DNA of 64,000 nt from Uloborus plumipes (lineage: Eukaryota; Arthropoda; Arachnida; Araneae; Uloboridae): NCBI GenBank assembly GCA_038373865.1, contig JAXGGA010003412.1:1-64000 (forward strand). Reading direction: 5' to 3'. Shown piece after piece: positions 34,690 to 46,381 of the stretch. Positions within the stretch are counted from its first letter, which is position 1; the number at the start of each line of letters is the position of its first letter. The notes under the pieces were generated by a model. That model was not told the origin of the DNA. It was given only the letters and a program-made list of their open reading frames with translations, and did no database searches. The translations under genes and the position numbers were made by a program.

Positions 34690-35640
34690 TCATTGTGTCA
34701 CACAAAGTCAAGACGAAGCCAGTAGACATATATAGACATCATTCGTGTTTGTCACGTGACCGTAAGTTCTGTCCCTTCGCTCTGTGCGTTCTTATACAGT
34801 GATTGCTAGCGTTAATAGAGATAAATAGAGAGTAGTATTGGAGATAGACAAGTGTGAAGATTCATATCTGTAGCCAGCTCTGTACTGAGAGAGGAGAGAA
34901 ACTCGATCTGGTCAGACTTACATGTAGTAGTTCCTCTAAATCGTGACTAGTTTGTTAAAGCGAAGTGACTGCGTAGCACATCGACTGAGACTCAACTTCA
35001 AAGAGAGTCAGTCATGTCAACATTTATCAAGAGACGCCAGATGTATTTGTCTGATGTAGCCCTTAACAGTGTATTTTGTATTGAATGTTTTGTATAATGT
35101 TCATTTTCTGTGGTTCTGTGGTTGTCTGTATTCATAAGAATTGAGTAACTAAAATTATGAAGTGATAGCCAATTGAGACATGAATGCTTGTAAACAGATA
35201 AAGTGTGCGTCTATTGTACACGCTATTCTGCAGCAGAAACACGTATGAAGTGTAAGTGCATCATCGTATTAAGTCTTGAAGCGGGATGTGTTGAAATAGG
35301 AAGGGGGAGAGGAAAGAAGGTCTGAGCACACAGGGAAGCAGGGGATCTGTGTGAATTGATATGCATTGAATTGACAATTAAACATTTTAGTTTTATTCCT
35401 CCTGTAAAAACACGCGCGTCTAGATATACGACAATAGATGAACAAGTTCTCAATGATTCTCATATCATAATAATTTTTGAATTTTGATCACTACAAAATC
35501 GCAACTTTGATCGTCTATTAATATAAGGGTATCAAGTTAAAGAAAGACTAAACACATCAGAATCTAGACAACTAACAATTTAACATTCACTTCGCTCCCA
35601 CATCCGATCATACATAGTGATCTTCGTCGCGTTGAACGTC
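34690..35640. other. Normal-composition island inside the anomalous tract
   Basis: Balanced sequence including a CACGTGAC site (34756) and GAGAGAGGAGAGAAACTCGA. Nothing identifies a gene; an LTR or untranslated leader is conceivable but unsupported. Confidence 0.3.
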
Positions 35641-37074
35641 CGTGAACCACCCAGGCCCACCACGTGCTATCGGGGACTGTGTTGGGAGTGCTAGGTATAT
35701 ATGGTTATATACCGCGGCGGAGCGCGTGCTTAATGGATGTCAAACGTCCAGGACGTCAAATAAAGTCTATAAATGCTGTTATGACTGTTCTCAACACCTT
35801 TATAGCACAAACACTTCTAATTTAACAATCATCTTGTCTAGTCTGCTCAAACCCAGGACCCAACTAAGGTCCATAAACTAGTAGCCTAAATAGTCCCCTC
35901 ACCACAACATGGCTGTGCTTGGTAAAAAATCAAGAAATTGCCTACTAATACGTGTAATAACTCAACCCACCCTATCATTGAAGCATTACATAATAGTATA
36001 TATATAAAAAATCCCTAAACTCTTACATCATCCAATCACAAACAATTACACAACATAATGACAAACTCACCAACCATCTTCTATATATATACCCATATGA
36101 TTTAAAACAAACCAAAACCCAATGTCGCTCATATTGCACACACTTAAAATCCACATCACTGCCAAAAACATTTCTAGGGTTCCCATGATTCTATTTAGTT
36201 CGTTAAGAACCTTTCCCACTCGTCAAACTCTTTAATCTGTGTCGAGAACTCTGCCTTGTTTACCACATAATACGTGACATCCACAATGCACATACTGTCC
36301 TTCCTTCCAGGTTTCCTTCGTAACTCTCGAAATGGCCTCACGTACACATGGTAAATTTCACCCCACCAACTAGCCCGCTTACCCCCAATTCACGGAAGTC
36401 TAGTCCTCCCTTTCCCCAAACTTTCCACAACATACCCAGCCCAAGATAACCCTCCTCAACTTGCACACACCTAATCTATACACCCACCCCATCTCACCTC
36501 ACAACCTAAACCAACCTTCTAATGCAACACACCTCCCCCACACCCCTCCCTCCCACGAATCCCACCACCCGTCCCCTGCTCGTCCCTCTACTCATTCCCA
36601 CCCCCCTCCCACCAGACTACCTACAACCAACCTAATAACATTAAACCATCCCCCCCACAGCGCACCCGCCCCCAGACTCTCCAAAACTACCCTCTATACT
36701 TAACCTCCCCCTCATCCACCAATCCACTTCCATCACCCTCCCACCACCCCCACCCTCCCAATACCGCTATCCTGCACCCCACTTACTTTCACGCCCCCCC
36801 ATCCCCCCTACAAACCACCACAATCTCACCCCCCCCCCCTCCATCCCCCTCCCTCCCACCCACACCCCCCTCTCACACACCCCCCTGACCAACTCCTCCA
36901 TTACGTCCAACACTGGTCGCACGGAGGATGTGCTTGCTGTTCAGCCGTGATAACGAGGTCCCCCCCGGATACGCTGGCGTAATTAATTTTAACCCGTTGA
37001 CTGCTTCGAAACGGGCGCCCCCACCCCAACGCTAAGTCCGCCCCATACTATCCCCGCTTCTCCCCATCCCACGT

Positions 37075-37680
37075 CCAACACCCCCCCCCGCCCCCACCCT
37101 TCTCCCCCCCACCCCTCCCCCTCCCCCACTCTCCCCCACCCCACACACCACACACCCAACAAAACCCACACCACATACCTTTGCTAACGCTAACTACCAG
37201 CAGCCACGCCGCTCACCAGTATCTTCGATACATTGTCCTATCCCGGTGTTATTCTTTCTAGTTGGAGGCTTTCTCCTCTTCCCTCCCTCACCCTCCCTCA
37301 CCTCCATCCCCCCATCCCAACAGGCTACCCCCCAGACCCTCCACCGCTTGCCCCCCTCGCGACCCCCCCATATGCTACCCTCCTCCCCCCTACCCCATAC
37401 TCCCCCCTTCCTGCGCGTCCACCTTCAACACCTCTACTCCCCTCTACCATACCCCTTCATTGTTCACCCTTTTGTCCCCTCCCACCCCCCTCCCCTCACA
37501 TCCCCCTCCCACCCCCCCCCTCTCTCTTCCCCCTCCCCCGCCCCCACTTCCCCCCCCCCCCCCACCCCCCCCCCCCCCCTCCCCCCCACCCCTCCGTACG
37601 CCCCCACGCCACATTCTTCATCCCCATCTTCCACCCCAACTACCAGCCTATCTATATTACTTCTTCCCCCCCCTAAGAAT
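37075..37680. repeat. Poly-C/CCT tract, G-rich on the minus strand
   Basis: Nearly continuous runs of 4 to 12 C separated by A or T; the minus strand has dozens of GGGG runs able to form G-quadruplexes. The C runs break the homopolymer limits of several sequencing chemistries, so exact lengths are unreliable. Confidence 0.7.
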
Positions 37681-38159
37681 CTTGTCTTCTATCTCACCAC
37701 TCAGCACATTCCTCTAACTCGCTAGCGTATGACTGCCTCCCCTCCATACCCACTCTCTTCGTACAAAACCACGTCGCCACCGCCGCTCGCTTCCTCACGC
37801 TATAAGTGTCTATCCTTCTATATACACTCCTCGATTGTCCCATTTACACCTCTTTCTCCGTTTTCTGACGTGCTTATCACTATCTCGCATAGACATATAA
37901 TATTCTGAATAACGCATTCGTCACACACTCTATCTATTTACTTTAAAAATCTACGTTCTACACAATTCATCTCAAAAAATTTAAGAGTTTTTTTTTTTTT
38001 TTTGAGCTAATCGTCCGTATTGCTATTTGGGTTTAACTCAATCGATGCCCTGGTATTAACTCCCTCAAACCCATTTACCCCAATAGCCTAGCACCCTAGG
38101 CGCCTCCGCCAACACTTCTCCACTTCCTCTATCTCGATAAATTTAAATAAAATTTCAAA

Positions 38160-40030
38160 TCAGCGGGAAACATTTTATAAAGACAGATTTTTCTTATCAC
38201 ACACTCTTGGATACTCATTTTGAAATGTCCCACGGTTGTAACCCCCTTTTCATCACTAATAATGATCCTGCATTGGAGTGAATTCTCTATAACATAAAAA
38301 CAATGGGGATACTATTCAAGAAATTCAACCATGTACATTTTTCATACTTTGTAAGATACAGGGGACGGGTATTTATATTGTATAGATAACACACACACAC
38401 GCACACGCTTCGGTGTTGCTTTCAGTGTCACACACGCATGGATCGTTACTTAGGTGCCCCCCGCCCCCTCCCCACCCAATTAGTATCGATGCTCTGCGGT
38501 TTCTATAACTTCTATATAAGATAAACTTTCTAATGAAATTATAAGAAAGCCAAATTTATAAATATTTATGGAAGTTTCATAAATTCTTTGAACACCTTTA
38601 GGGTTGTCACGCACTGACGGTGTGTCTCCGCCCACATCCTAATCCCCTTTAAAAAAGTAATTTTAATCTGTTTTTTGCTTTCTCAGAAATTACTTTAATC
38701 GGATGAAACTCACTCCATGTTTTTGCGAAAATAATGAAGCTTTTGACTTCCTCTTACACTGCCATCAACATCTTTTCAATTTCTACTAATCACTGAAATC
38801 CGGGCGGTGTTTTCTGAAAATGGACTACAGCGTACAGACTCAGCCCTACAATGTAACAATTATCGTCCTGCGTTTTTAATGAATTTATGCTATCCACTCA
38901 ATTTTAAATGAAAAGTCATTTTATTCTTTAACTAATAATAATAATAAATATGAAGATTATAGAAAGAAAAAAAAACAGAAAAACCCGCATCAATCATTGA
39001 TTATAACTACATTTCAGAAGTTAGATGACTGATAAAACTAAACATGCTTCGAAATTCGCAACAACCCCCCCCCCCCGAAAATGCAGCTGAAGTTGAAAAA
39101 CATTTTAAATATTTCAGTGGTAAACACTTAGACATTTTACTGAGAATTAACGCACGTACTTATTTAGGTTCCGATTTGAAAAATGTTGTGTGTTTTTCAG
39201 TGATCAGACACCTCCCCAGAAATCTAATTCCAAGAAAATGATTGAAAGAATGAGAAAGGATTGGAATGTAGTCAAAAAACGCAAACTGTTCTGTTCTTGA
39301 TCTACCAGCTTTACTATGCTCCTTTCTTTGTGAAGCTAGAGTACCTTTCGTTTATCCCCTTCCCCCCCATTTCCCTTTTAAAGTGAACAATGACTATAAA
39401 ATCACTAAACTGATAAGAAGACACAGCTGTCTTAAAAATTGACTCAAAACTTCATAAATGAGCTAACAACATTAAAATTGCCTGAAAAGTTAATAAAAAA
39501 ACTTTTCAACGTTTAAAGAAGCTGTAAAACTCTTTGTATAATGAACTAAGACGAAGAAAACGCCAAAAAATGAACTACCATCCGGGCTCCGATGCTCCGA
39601 ATATAACGATAATACAAAACAGCGTGTTAAAAACGCATTGACTGTCTCATCAAAGGCAGCGATACTGGGAGAATCGTATTCTGTGACGTGGACCAATGGC
39701 TGAGCGTTTTTCGTCACGTGACATTGTTTACAAAAATCTCCCTTTTTAATTGCTTCTCACGCTCAAATGAATGATTTTTTGGAATTTTAATGTTGATTTT
39801 CGGCCTCAGCATCATCGATTCTATGAAATAACAGTAATTTAATCATATTTTGTGACATAGTGCATGTTCCCTTCGCCGATTTTTAAAATCGCAGAACGTT
39901 ATTTCCAAAGTATAGTATGTAATTGATAAGTTGAAGTGATATCGTGAAAAAAAACGGCTGAAAAGAAGCGGAAAGAAAACGTTTGTTTCTATCTCTCCAG
40001 ACCCCATATAAATCTACCAAAGCAAAGTTG
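38160..40030. other. AT-rich intergenic stretch
   Basis: CA microsatellite at about 38390-38407, poly-C near 39065. The frames at 39044-39241 and 39490-39717 lack recognisable domains or splice context. No gene that I can support. Confidence 0.4.
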
Positions 40031-40036
40031 CACATT

Positions 40037-40222
40037 TTGTATGGTTGTCTTGTAGCATGGGGGCGCAGTTTGCGCTGCTCGGGGCATCTACCGAATTTTC
40101 CTTTTTAAGTCTGTTTGCACTTGAACAAAAAAAAAAAAAATTTAATCGGTCAAAATGCCGCCCCCCTGGTTGCTGCGCCCGTGGCAAGAGTCACTCCTGC
40201 CAACCCCTAGCTACGCCACTGT
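40037..40222. mobile_element. hAT MITE right end (partial)
   Basis: On the minus strand from 40222: CAGTGGCGTAGCTAGGGGTT, a common hAT-type terminus, leading into GCAGGAGTGACTC. A left end with GGGGGCGCAG near 40060 is degraded and no duplication is visible. Confidence 0.5.
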
Positions 40223-40301
40223 TCAGGACACGGCCTCAAAAATCGAGACAGATGGCCACAGTAGATTCTTCCCTTCCGATTCAAAGTTTTTAGAAAAATA
40301 T

Positions 40302-40908
40302 TGTTACAAATCTTGTAAATAGTTGTTGTTTTTCCTGCCTTGCATCATTTTCATTAGTTTTGGTTTTATCTGACGTCATGTTGCAAAAGTATCTGAAGAT
40401 ATCACCTTTATCACTAGTATACCGGCCCTGTAACACTTTGTAGTTTTTACACTTGCCCTAACTTTAATAAGCGTGAAGACATTTTCGCGTGGTTTTTTTC
40501 TTATCGCTAGAATTTGTGAATGGATTACGTAATGTTAGGAATGAAACAAAATATTCCAGCTTTTTCTCGAATATTGTGGACATTTCTTTCCGTGTATAAA
40601 TAGCTGGCCTTGAACACAAGTCAGTCAGTTATTTTCAGATTTGATTCTGGTGACTCGTTTTTCATCCGCTTGGGCGGATGGTTGTTTTGCTTTTGTAATT
40701 GCTTAATTACTGTTCACGTTTGATACGTGGTGCTGAGTTACTGTTGAGAGTACAGTGTACTGTTTTGCTACCTAATTGCTGGATGTTTAGCAATTGTTTC
40801 CTGCTCCTTTTGTAAATAGTGTACATACTTGTAAATAAATTTATAGTTACTTCCTCAAGATTGGAATGCTCATTTGAAGAAAGTTGAAGGTGCTACGGAC
40901 TCGTTACA
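40302..40908 (+). mobile_element. Solo LTR, copy 1
   Basis: A 607-bp sequence starting TGTTACAAATC and ending GGACTCGTTACA, flanked by ATAT on both sides (40298-40301 and 40909-40912). It has LTR organisation: TATAAAT at 40595-40601, a likely transcription start in TCAGTCAGTT about 25-30 bp later, and AATAAA at 40834-40839. No primer-binding site or gag/pol lies next to it, so it is a solo LTR left by recombination, probably of a gypsy-type element given the 4-bp duplication. A second copy lies inverted at 55803-56410. Confidence 0.88.
40595..40601 (+). promoter_or_regulatory. TATA box of solo LTR copy 1
   Basis: TATAAAT preceded by TTTCCGTG, within the promoter region of the LTR; the inverted copy has the equivalent TATTTATA near 56110. 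Activity is inferred from LTR organisation only. Confidence 0.55.
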
Positions 40909-41642
40909 ATATAAAACACACTTCTTAACTTGTTGCCGCCCATAGCTATCTATTCATAGATCGTCACCTCTTTTTCGACCCCTCACTGAAAACAATACCT
41001 TTTTATCATTTCTTTTTATTATTAGCTGGACGCATGTGGCTACACACCGAAAAAACTTTTGAACCTTTATTTTCCTTTTCAGTCCAGCAGGTAACGTCTA
41101 AAGTTTGTCATGTTGCAGATTTGAAGTGCAGTTTTCAATTCTGGGTACGACGGAATTTTTTTAAAGTATATTACACGTTTTTTTATTTGGTTTTAATTTT
41201 ACAAAACTTTGTTCTCAATTTTCAAAATTGGTATCTTCAAAGATAAGATTAGAGGAAAATTATCTACTTTTTAACTTACCAAAAACGCCCAGCTATCTAT
41301 TTATAAATCATCTATTATTTCAACTACAAAATATACTCCAAGTGAATAAAACTTTATCTTAACTCTAATTATGAAGTATAAAATGGAATTTAAAAAGATT
41401 GTTCGAAAATTTCTATTTCAAAATAATTTTTGGCGCTTACAGGTAAAGTCAATTGTTTTCTTTGAACACGTGGTTGATCAACCCCATTACCCCCCCCCCC
41501 CCACGCCACTATATCGTGATTCTATTAGCATTGTAGTACCGTGTTTGAACGAAATCGATTTATTAAGCTGTTTGAAATCTGATCTCGCGTTCACAGTTTA
41601 CATTAATCCCGTAGTGTTTGACTTTTACTTTGTTTTTTATAG

Positions 41643-41728
41643 TAAAAGAGCAAAAACTAGAGAAGGAAAAAGAAATTAAAGACTTGAAGGAAAAGTGCCT
41701 TCAAATGCAAGGAAATACATCCGAAAAA
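41643..41728 (+). CDS. Coiled-coil protein exon a
   Basis: Preceded by a pyrimidine-rich acceptor (TTTGTTTTTTATAG) and followed by GTATAG. After two bases of a split codon it reads KEQKLEKEKEIKDLKEKCLQ, then MQGNTSEK, a strongly charged heptad-like helix. It ends in phase 0, compatible with the exons at 41795 and 43112. The protein family is not recognised. Confidence 0.5.
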
Positions 41729-41794
41729 GTATAGTTTTTGATACTATTTCTTTTTGCAACGCCCTTCCAATTGCTAATTATTTATTATTTCAAG

Positions 41795-41887
41795 AATGCA
41801 GATAACTTCTTGAAACTTCGCGAATGTCTTCAAAATACTGAAAAAGGGGCCATAGCCTCTAAAAAAATATCGAATAGAGATCACTAA
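41795..41887 (+). CDS. Coiled-coil protein alternative last exon
   Basis: Acceptor TTTATTATTTCAAG, then in phase 0 NADNFLKLRECLQNTEKGAI and ASKKISNRDH, then TAA at 41885-41887. Phase agrees with exon a. It is either a short alternative terminal exon or a decayed one, since no good donor is visible. Confidence 0.4.
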   Translation, partial: NADNFLKLRECLQNTEKGAIASKKISNRDH

Positions 41888-41931
41888 AATATAATTATTT
41901 CCCCTGTGATATTATTAAAATTAAACTAAAA

Positions 41932-42200
41932 CTAGAGTTACCCGCCACGGCTTTGCCCGGGGTAAATTCAAAGGAATTTCGCTGCTGTTGCTACATCCAT
42001 AATGCACGAATTAAAAAAACTAATTACAGCAAATACAATATTAAATTGAGGCGTAATTTTATTAGAAGTTTATTAGAAGAAAAAAAAAATATATCTGTCT
42101 TGTCCTTGAAAAATTGCAAATGTTCAAGATTCAAAATCTAAAACTTCTAGTTTCAGTAAATGGCCTTTTTTATTTACATGACGAGTTTTTTTAAATTGTA
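41932..42200 (-). mobile_element. Helitron 3' end on the minus strand
   Basis: Minus-strand reading: CCCCGGGCAAAGCCGTGGCG, then GGTAACT, then CTAG at 41935-41932 followed by T, with a small CCGGGC/GCGGGT-like hairpin. This terminus type is common in arthropods. The 5' limit is unknown; 42200 is only a working bound. Confidence 0.5.
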
Positions 42201-43090
42201 ATTGGGATTCATTTTTAATTTTTGATCGTTTAGAGAAATAAATATGAAATCAAACATGCCAAATAGGCAAGAAATTTACCACCATCGCTTTCAGTTTGGT
42301 AGTATTTAAGATCACACCAAAAGATTAAAAAATGCTCACACTTTTTTTGTTTCTTGTTTTAATAGCTTTGTTGGGCCTTCCTAGCATTTAGATTGCAAAA
42401 AAAAAAAAAAATCCTGCCGTTTCGAACGAGTGATCAAAACTTTTGATGGTTTTACACGGTCAAATTAATTTATTTGGCGATATTTTTACATTTTAATGGG
42501 ACTTTTGGAATGACTGGATCACAAATATCTTGAAAACCACGTCAAGATTTTTTCTCGGTAATGCTTTTGAGACTATTTCATTAACTGAGATTTTTGGCAG
42601 GTACTTTTCAGTTATAGGCACGTCATTTAACTTAGCGATAGATTTTCTAGCCACCTTGGCGAAAATTAAATGTGCAAGCTTTCATCGTCGTCATAGCTGC
42701 TCCTTTTTCTCTTATCTCGCATTTTAATTTAGATTTCAAATAATGACTCGATATGTTTATTAAGCTGATTATGTTACATGTTATAATGGAGCTTTTAATA
42801 TTAATTTGGTGATTTATTTTGGTTGAATTGAAATAGAGGAATAAGCTGTAAATTATATAGTTTTAATTAAGTTTTAAGAAATCTAGGGCGAATTAAAAAA
42901 ATCGGCTTCGTAGTGCAGACTATCAGCATGCGGACTAATTTTGTAAAAATTTTCATAATCGTACGTTGCGTAAATTTTGTAGGAGAGCGTTTGATCTGCA
43001 AGCTATGACGTGATCAAACTTTGATTTTTTTTTAAAAGATACTTCTATTGTTTCTCATTAAAAAAAATGATTACTAAAATGTAATAGATG
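42200..43090. other. AT-rich intronic stretch
   Basis: No recognisable element ends; the frame at 42530-42727 lacks support. Probably intron between exons a and b of the coiled-coil gene. Confidence 0.35.
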
Positions 43091-43111
43091 AAAATTTTTC
43101 AAAATTTTTAG

Positions 43112-43228
43112 ATGAAATGTCTTTGTGAGAGAGAAGTATTTCTGGTGTCACTTACAGTGCGACAAAAAGCACTCAAGGATAGAATTGAGGAATTAAATAC
43201 TGAAAACAAAGTATTAATTGGAACCCAG
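43112..43228 (+). CDS. Coiled-coil protein exon b
   Basis: Acceptor AAATTTTTAG, then 39 codons in phase 0: MKCLCEREVFLVSLTVRQKA, then LKDRIEELNTENKVLIGTQ, ending at CCCAG before GTAATG, a good donor. The second half is a typical coiled-coil helix. An alternative acceptor (GTGTCACTTACAG, 43145-43157) would keep only the helical part but in another phase. Phase 0 on both sides fits exon a and the exon at 62999. Confidence 0.55.
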
Positions 43229-44056
43229 GTAATGTATTGTAAATTCAATGCAGGCTCATTGAAAACATTCAATACAGGCTACAGAATCACTGAAATAATG
43301 GAAAGAAAAAGTTTTCAGAAAAAAGATTCATTATTTTAAAAACTTTTTTTTTTTTTGATAAAAATTCTCACAGCACGAGACAACAAAAAAAATTTTTGGG
43401 TTAAAAATAATTCTAAAGAGTTTAATAATAAATTAATGGTCATGATACGTAATGTTTAGAATTAATTTAATTTGAAAGCTAAAAGCAGGGAGAAGTAAAT
43501 GAAATTTTTCTAGTAGAACTGAAAATTTAATTTTCGAAGTAAATTTTAAATAGATTTTCACACAGCTTTGAAACAAAATTCAAATTAAATTTAAAAGGAC
43601 TACTGCTTATACAATTTAATGTCTTTTTGATTTATTTGGCAAATTATTTTAAACTTTTACAGAACTTTTGTTTTAATTCAAAATGGTGTGTGCACATTTT
43701 CATTAAAGAATATTATTATTTTATACTTTGGAGATTTGGAGGGAATTTTCATTTTTTTAAAGGACTTCCCTTACGTTTTTGCACGGGCATCGCCGAGCGG
43801 CTATGCTAGCGTAGATACCAGAACTAAAACTTTTGGGAGGGTGTCTTCAACTTCATTGAATCGTCAGACATAATTTCAAATAAGGATATTTTTGGGAGGT
43901 CACAGCAACCTCACATCGGTGCGCCTCTGAACGCACAGTACACAGTAACGTCACTATGGAAAGGCGGTATTCCAAGGTGAAACCCCTTCTGAGTGTTGAC
44001 ACCCAAAGTAGAGTTAACGGTTCATGAAAAACAGGTTTCATACTCAATTTTAGAAA
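43229..44056. other. Intronic stretch without recognised element
   Basis: AT-rich to about 43740, then GC-richer DNA (43780-44000) with GCCGAGCGGCTATGC, which resembles a tRNA A-box but lacks a matching B-box. Confidence 0.35.
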
Positions 44057-44819
44057 TAACAAGAAGCTCTGTCAAGAACTAAACGATCCTACTTTCACCG
44101 TGCATCGACATCGGCATTCTAGCATCTGATCAATATTCTCTTGTATATCTGAAACTGAAAATTATGTCAAACATACCTTTATAGCACTTAAAGCTGATTT
44201 CTAAAAGCAAAATATACTCCTCTCATCAGATGAAATGGACACGTAAAAAGTAAATGAAAGAGTAAATAAAGTTTTGTCGCACCTTTTAAAGAATGTAACT
44301 GTTATAGTTCTTCCGTAGAAAAATTTCACAATAGTTTTCAAAAGAAAAAAAAATTAATAAATAAAATAAAAGTACAAAGAACATCAAAACATTTTATCAA
44401 AGAAAGAAAAAAAAAACCTCGTTCGTTAATAAAATGTCTCGAATTTTATTTTTAATCCGTTGCCAGTTGTTAAATATAAATAAAGAATAAAATGCTCTCC
44501 TGAATGAAAAATTTTTGTAAACAAAAAAATCGTCTGCCAAAATAAATAAATAAATAAATAAAAATAATAATAATAAATTAAACAAAAAATCGTCTGCCCA
44601 GTCAGTCATTTTTTTCTGAGCTTGCATTTCCGCCATGTTTGCGGAGTCGGAGTCGGAATCAGACTCCTCACAGAAGATTTTTCAGAAAAGTACTTTACAT
44701 ACATTTTTTATCAAAACCGTTTTCTTACAAAGTTAGTTTGAAGGAAATCAGCCTTTAAGTTCAGAATCGACATTCAATTTAAATTTCCCAGTAGGCGCTC
44801 ATGTTAAAATTTTTTCTGA

Positions 44820-45690
44820 ACGGTTCATCATTGAACGAAAAATGGTTCAAATTGAAAAGTGAAATATGGGAATGAGTCTCTCCGAGATCTTTCAAACAAA
44901 AAAAGTTTATTCAATTCGGACGGTTCACTTAAAAGTTATTAGGTGGAGAAAGGTTGCTTGAACGGTTCAATGTTGAACGAAAAAATGTTCAAATTGAAAA
45001 TTTAAATACGGTAATGAAGTATCCTTTGCGAGATCTTTCGAACAAAAAAAAGTTTGTTTAAATTGGGCTGTTCACCCAAAAGTTTTTAGGGGTGAGAGCT
45101 TGTTTGAACGGTTCAATGTTGAACGAAAAATTGTTCAAATCGAAAATTTAAAAACGGGAATGAAGTATTCTTGGTAAGATCTTTCGAAGGAAAAAAAAGT
45201 TTATTCCATTCGGGCGGTTCACTTAAAAGTTATTAGGTGGGGAAAGGTTGCTTGAACGGTTCAATGTTGAAACAAAAATGTTCAAATTTAAAATTTAAAT
45301 GCGGTAATAAAGTATCCTTGCCGAGATTCTTCGAACAAAAAAAAAAAAAAAAATTGTTTAAATCGGATTGTTCACTCAAAAGTTATTAGGGGTGACAGCT
45401 TGTTTGAACGGTTCAATGTTGAACGAAAAATTATTCAAATTGAAAATGTAGATACGGGAATGAAGTATCCTTGAAAAGATCTTTCGAACAAAAAAAAGTT
45501 TGTTCAAATCGGACTGTTAACTAAAAAGTTAATATCGCGGGACAGGTTGTTTGAACGGCTCAAAGTTGTACCAAAAAATGTTCAAATCGAAAATCAAATA
45601 TGGGAATGAGCTGTACTCGCCCAGATCTTTCCAACAAAAAAAATTTCGTTCAAATCGGAATGTTCATTCAAAAGTTATTAGGGGGGGACA
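44820..45690 (+). repeat. Minisatellite of family S, about 147-bp units
   Basis: TTGAACGG-type landmarks at 44958, 45114, 45252, 45414 and 45551, spaced 156, 138, 162 and 137 bp. Long and short units alternate, averaging 148 bp. Units share TTCAATGTTGAACGAAAAAT, ATCTTTCGAACAAAAAAAAG and CACTCAAAAGTTATTAGG. Confidence 0.85.
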
Positions 45691-46381
45691 GTAGGGTGAT
45701 TCAAAAAAAATTTTTTTTTGAATTTCTCTGGTCTTACCCCGCAGTTTTTTTACACTATTCATGAATGCGATGTAGGTAAAATTTTAGCTCAATTGAATAA
45801 TATTTAGAGGTCGCTCAACGCGATCGAATTCTGTTGAAAATTAGCAATTTCGAGAGTTGGAGTATATAGCTTCATTACCCGAATAAATATATTATTCTTC
45901 ATATAAAATGGAATAACTTAAAACGTTAGTTTACTCTACTAAGTAATTAGTCAATAAAATAATAGCTTAAAGTGAGCTGTAACGATTATCCCCCTCCCCC
46001 CCCCCCGCTCCAAAGCTGCATTATCTCTTACCTGAGTTTGGGTAGAAAATGCAGCTGCAAGCTCGACCTGTGGTTTCTGTTTTCTTTTCGGTTGTTTGAG
46101 ATGTATGAGTTTATTTGGCTAAAACACCCAGCATCCACTCTAGACAGGGCCCAGTATAAGTGACAGAAAGTCACTTTGATAGTAGCTGCTACAGTACAAA
46201 GTATGGGTCAAAATGAGGAGGATTTGAAAACGTCCATAAAACGATAAATGCAAACTATTCGCTCTGAATTGGCCGTTAACTTACAAAAGTCGTTTAAATC
46301 TATGACTTCCTTTGATAGTTTACTGGAACGAAACACTTATGCAAAATATATTGGGAAAATGAAGGATGATCGGCGGGTTTC

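Larger units (their letters stand above)
33716..38010. other. Anomalous C-rich, G-poor tract
   Basis: Starting within a few bases of the Tc1 ATG, the plus strand becomes C-, A- and T-rich with almost no G (33716-34200, about 35900-36170, and extreme at 36400-37770). Stretches of near-normal composition lie at 34250-35890. Long frames here are proline/serine/threonine low-complexity readings, not genes. No terminal repeats or known families. Either extreme strand asymmetry (the minus strand would be G-rich and quadruplex-prone) or low-quality consensus. Composition returns to normal after a poly-T at 37987-38003. Confidence 0.6.

Noticed and set aside
34690..35160. Possible LTR or leader of a retroelement
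   Set aside because: No paired LTR, TG/CA ends, primer-binding site or coding sequence nearby; composition alone is not enough.
36461..36703. Open frame of His/Pro/Thr-rich peptide
   Set aside because: By-product of the G-poor tract; stop codons TGA and TAG are rare where G is rare.
37233..37725. Three long overlapping open frames rich in Pro, Ser and Thr
   Set aside because: They arise from the C-rich low-complexity tract in all three plus frames at once; no domain, start context or splice signals.
39044..39241. 65-codon frame starting MLRNSQQPPPPENAAEVEKH
   Set aside because: Starts over a poly-C run, no acceptor or donor in phase, no family resemblance.
41371..41442. Possible small exon MKYKMEFKKIVRKFLFQNNF before GTAAAG
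   Set aside because: Has a donor-like end but no convincing acceptor or link in phase to exon a; left out of the gene model.
43785..44030. tRNA-like A-box (GCCGAGCGGCTATGC) as a possible tRNA or SINE head
   Set aside because: No B-box at the right distance, no cloverleaf and no 3' tail that I could fold; chance similarity is more likely.
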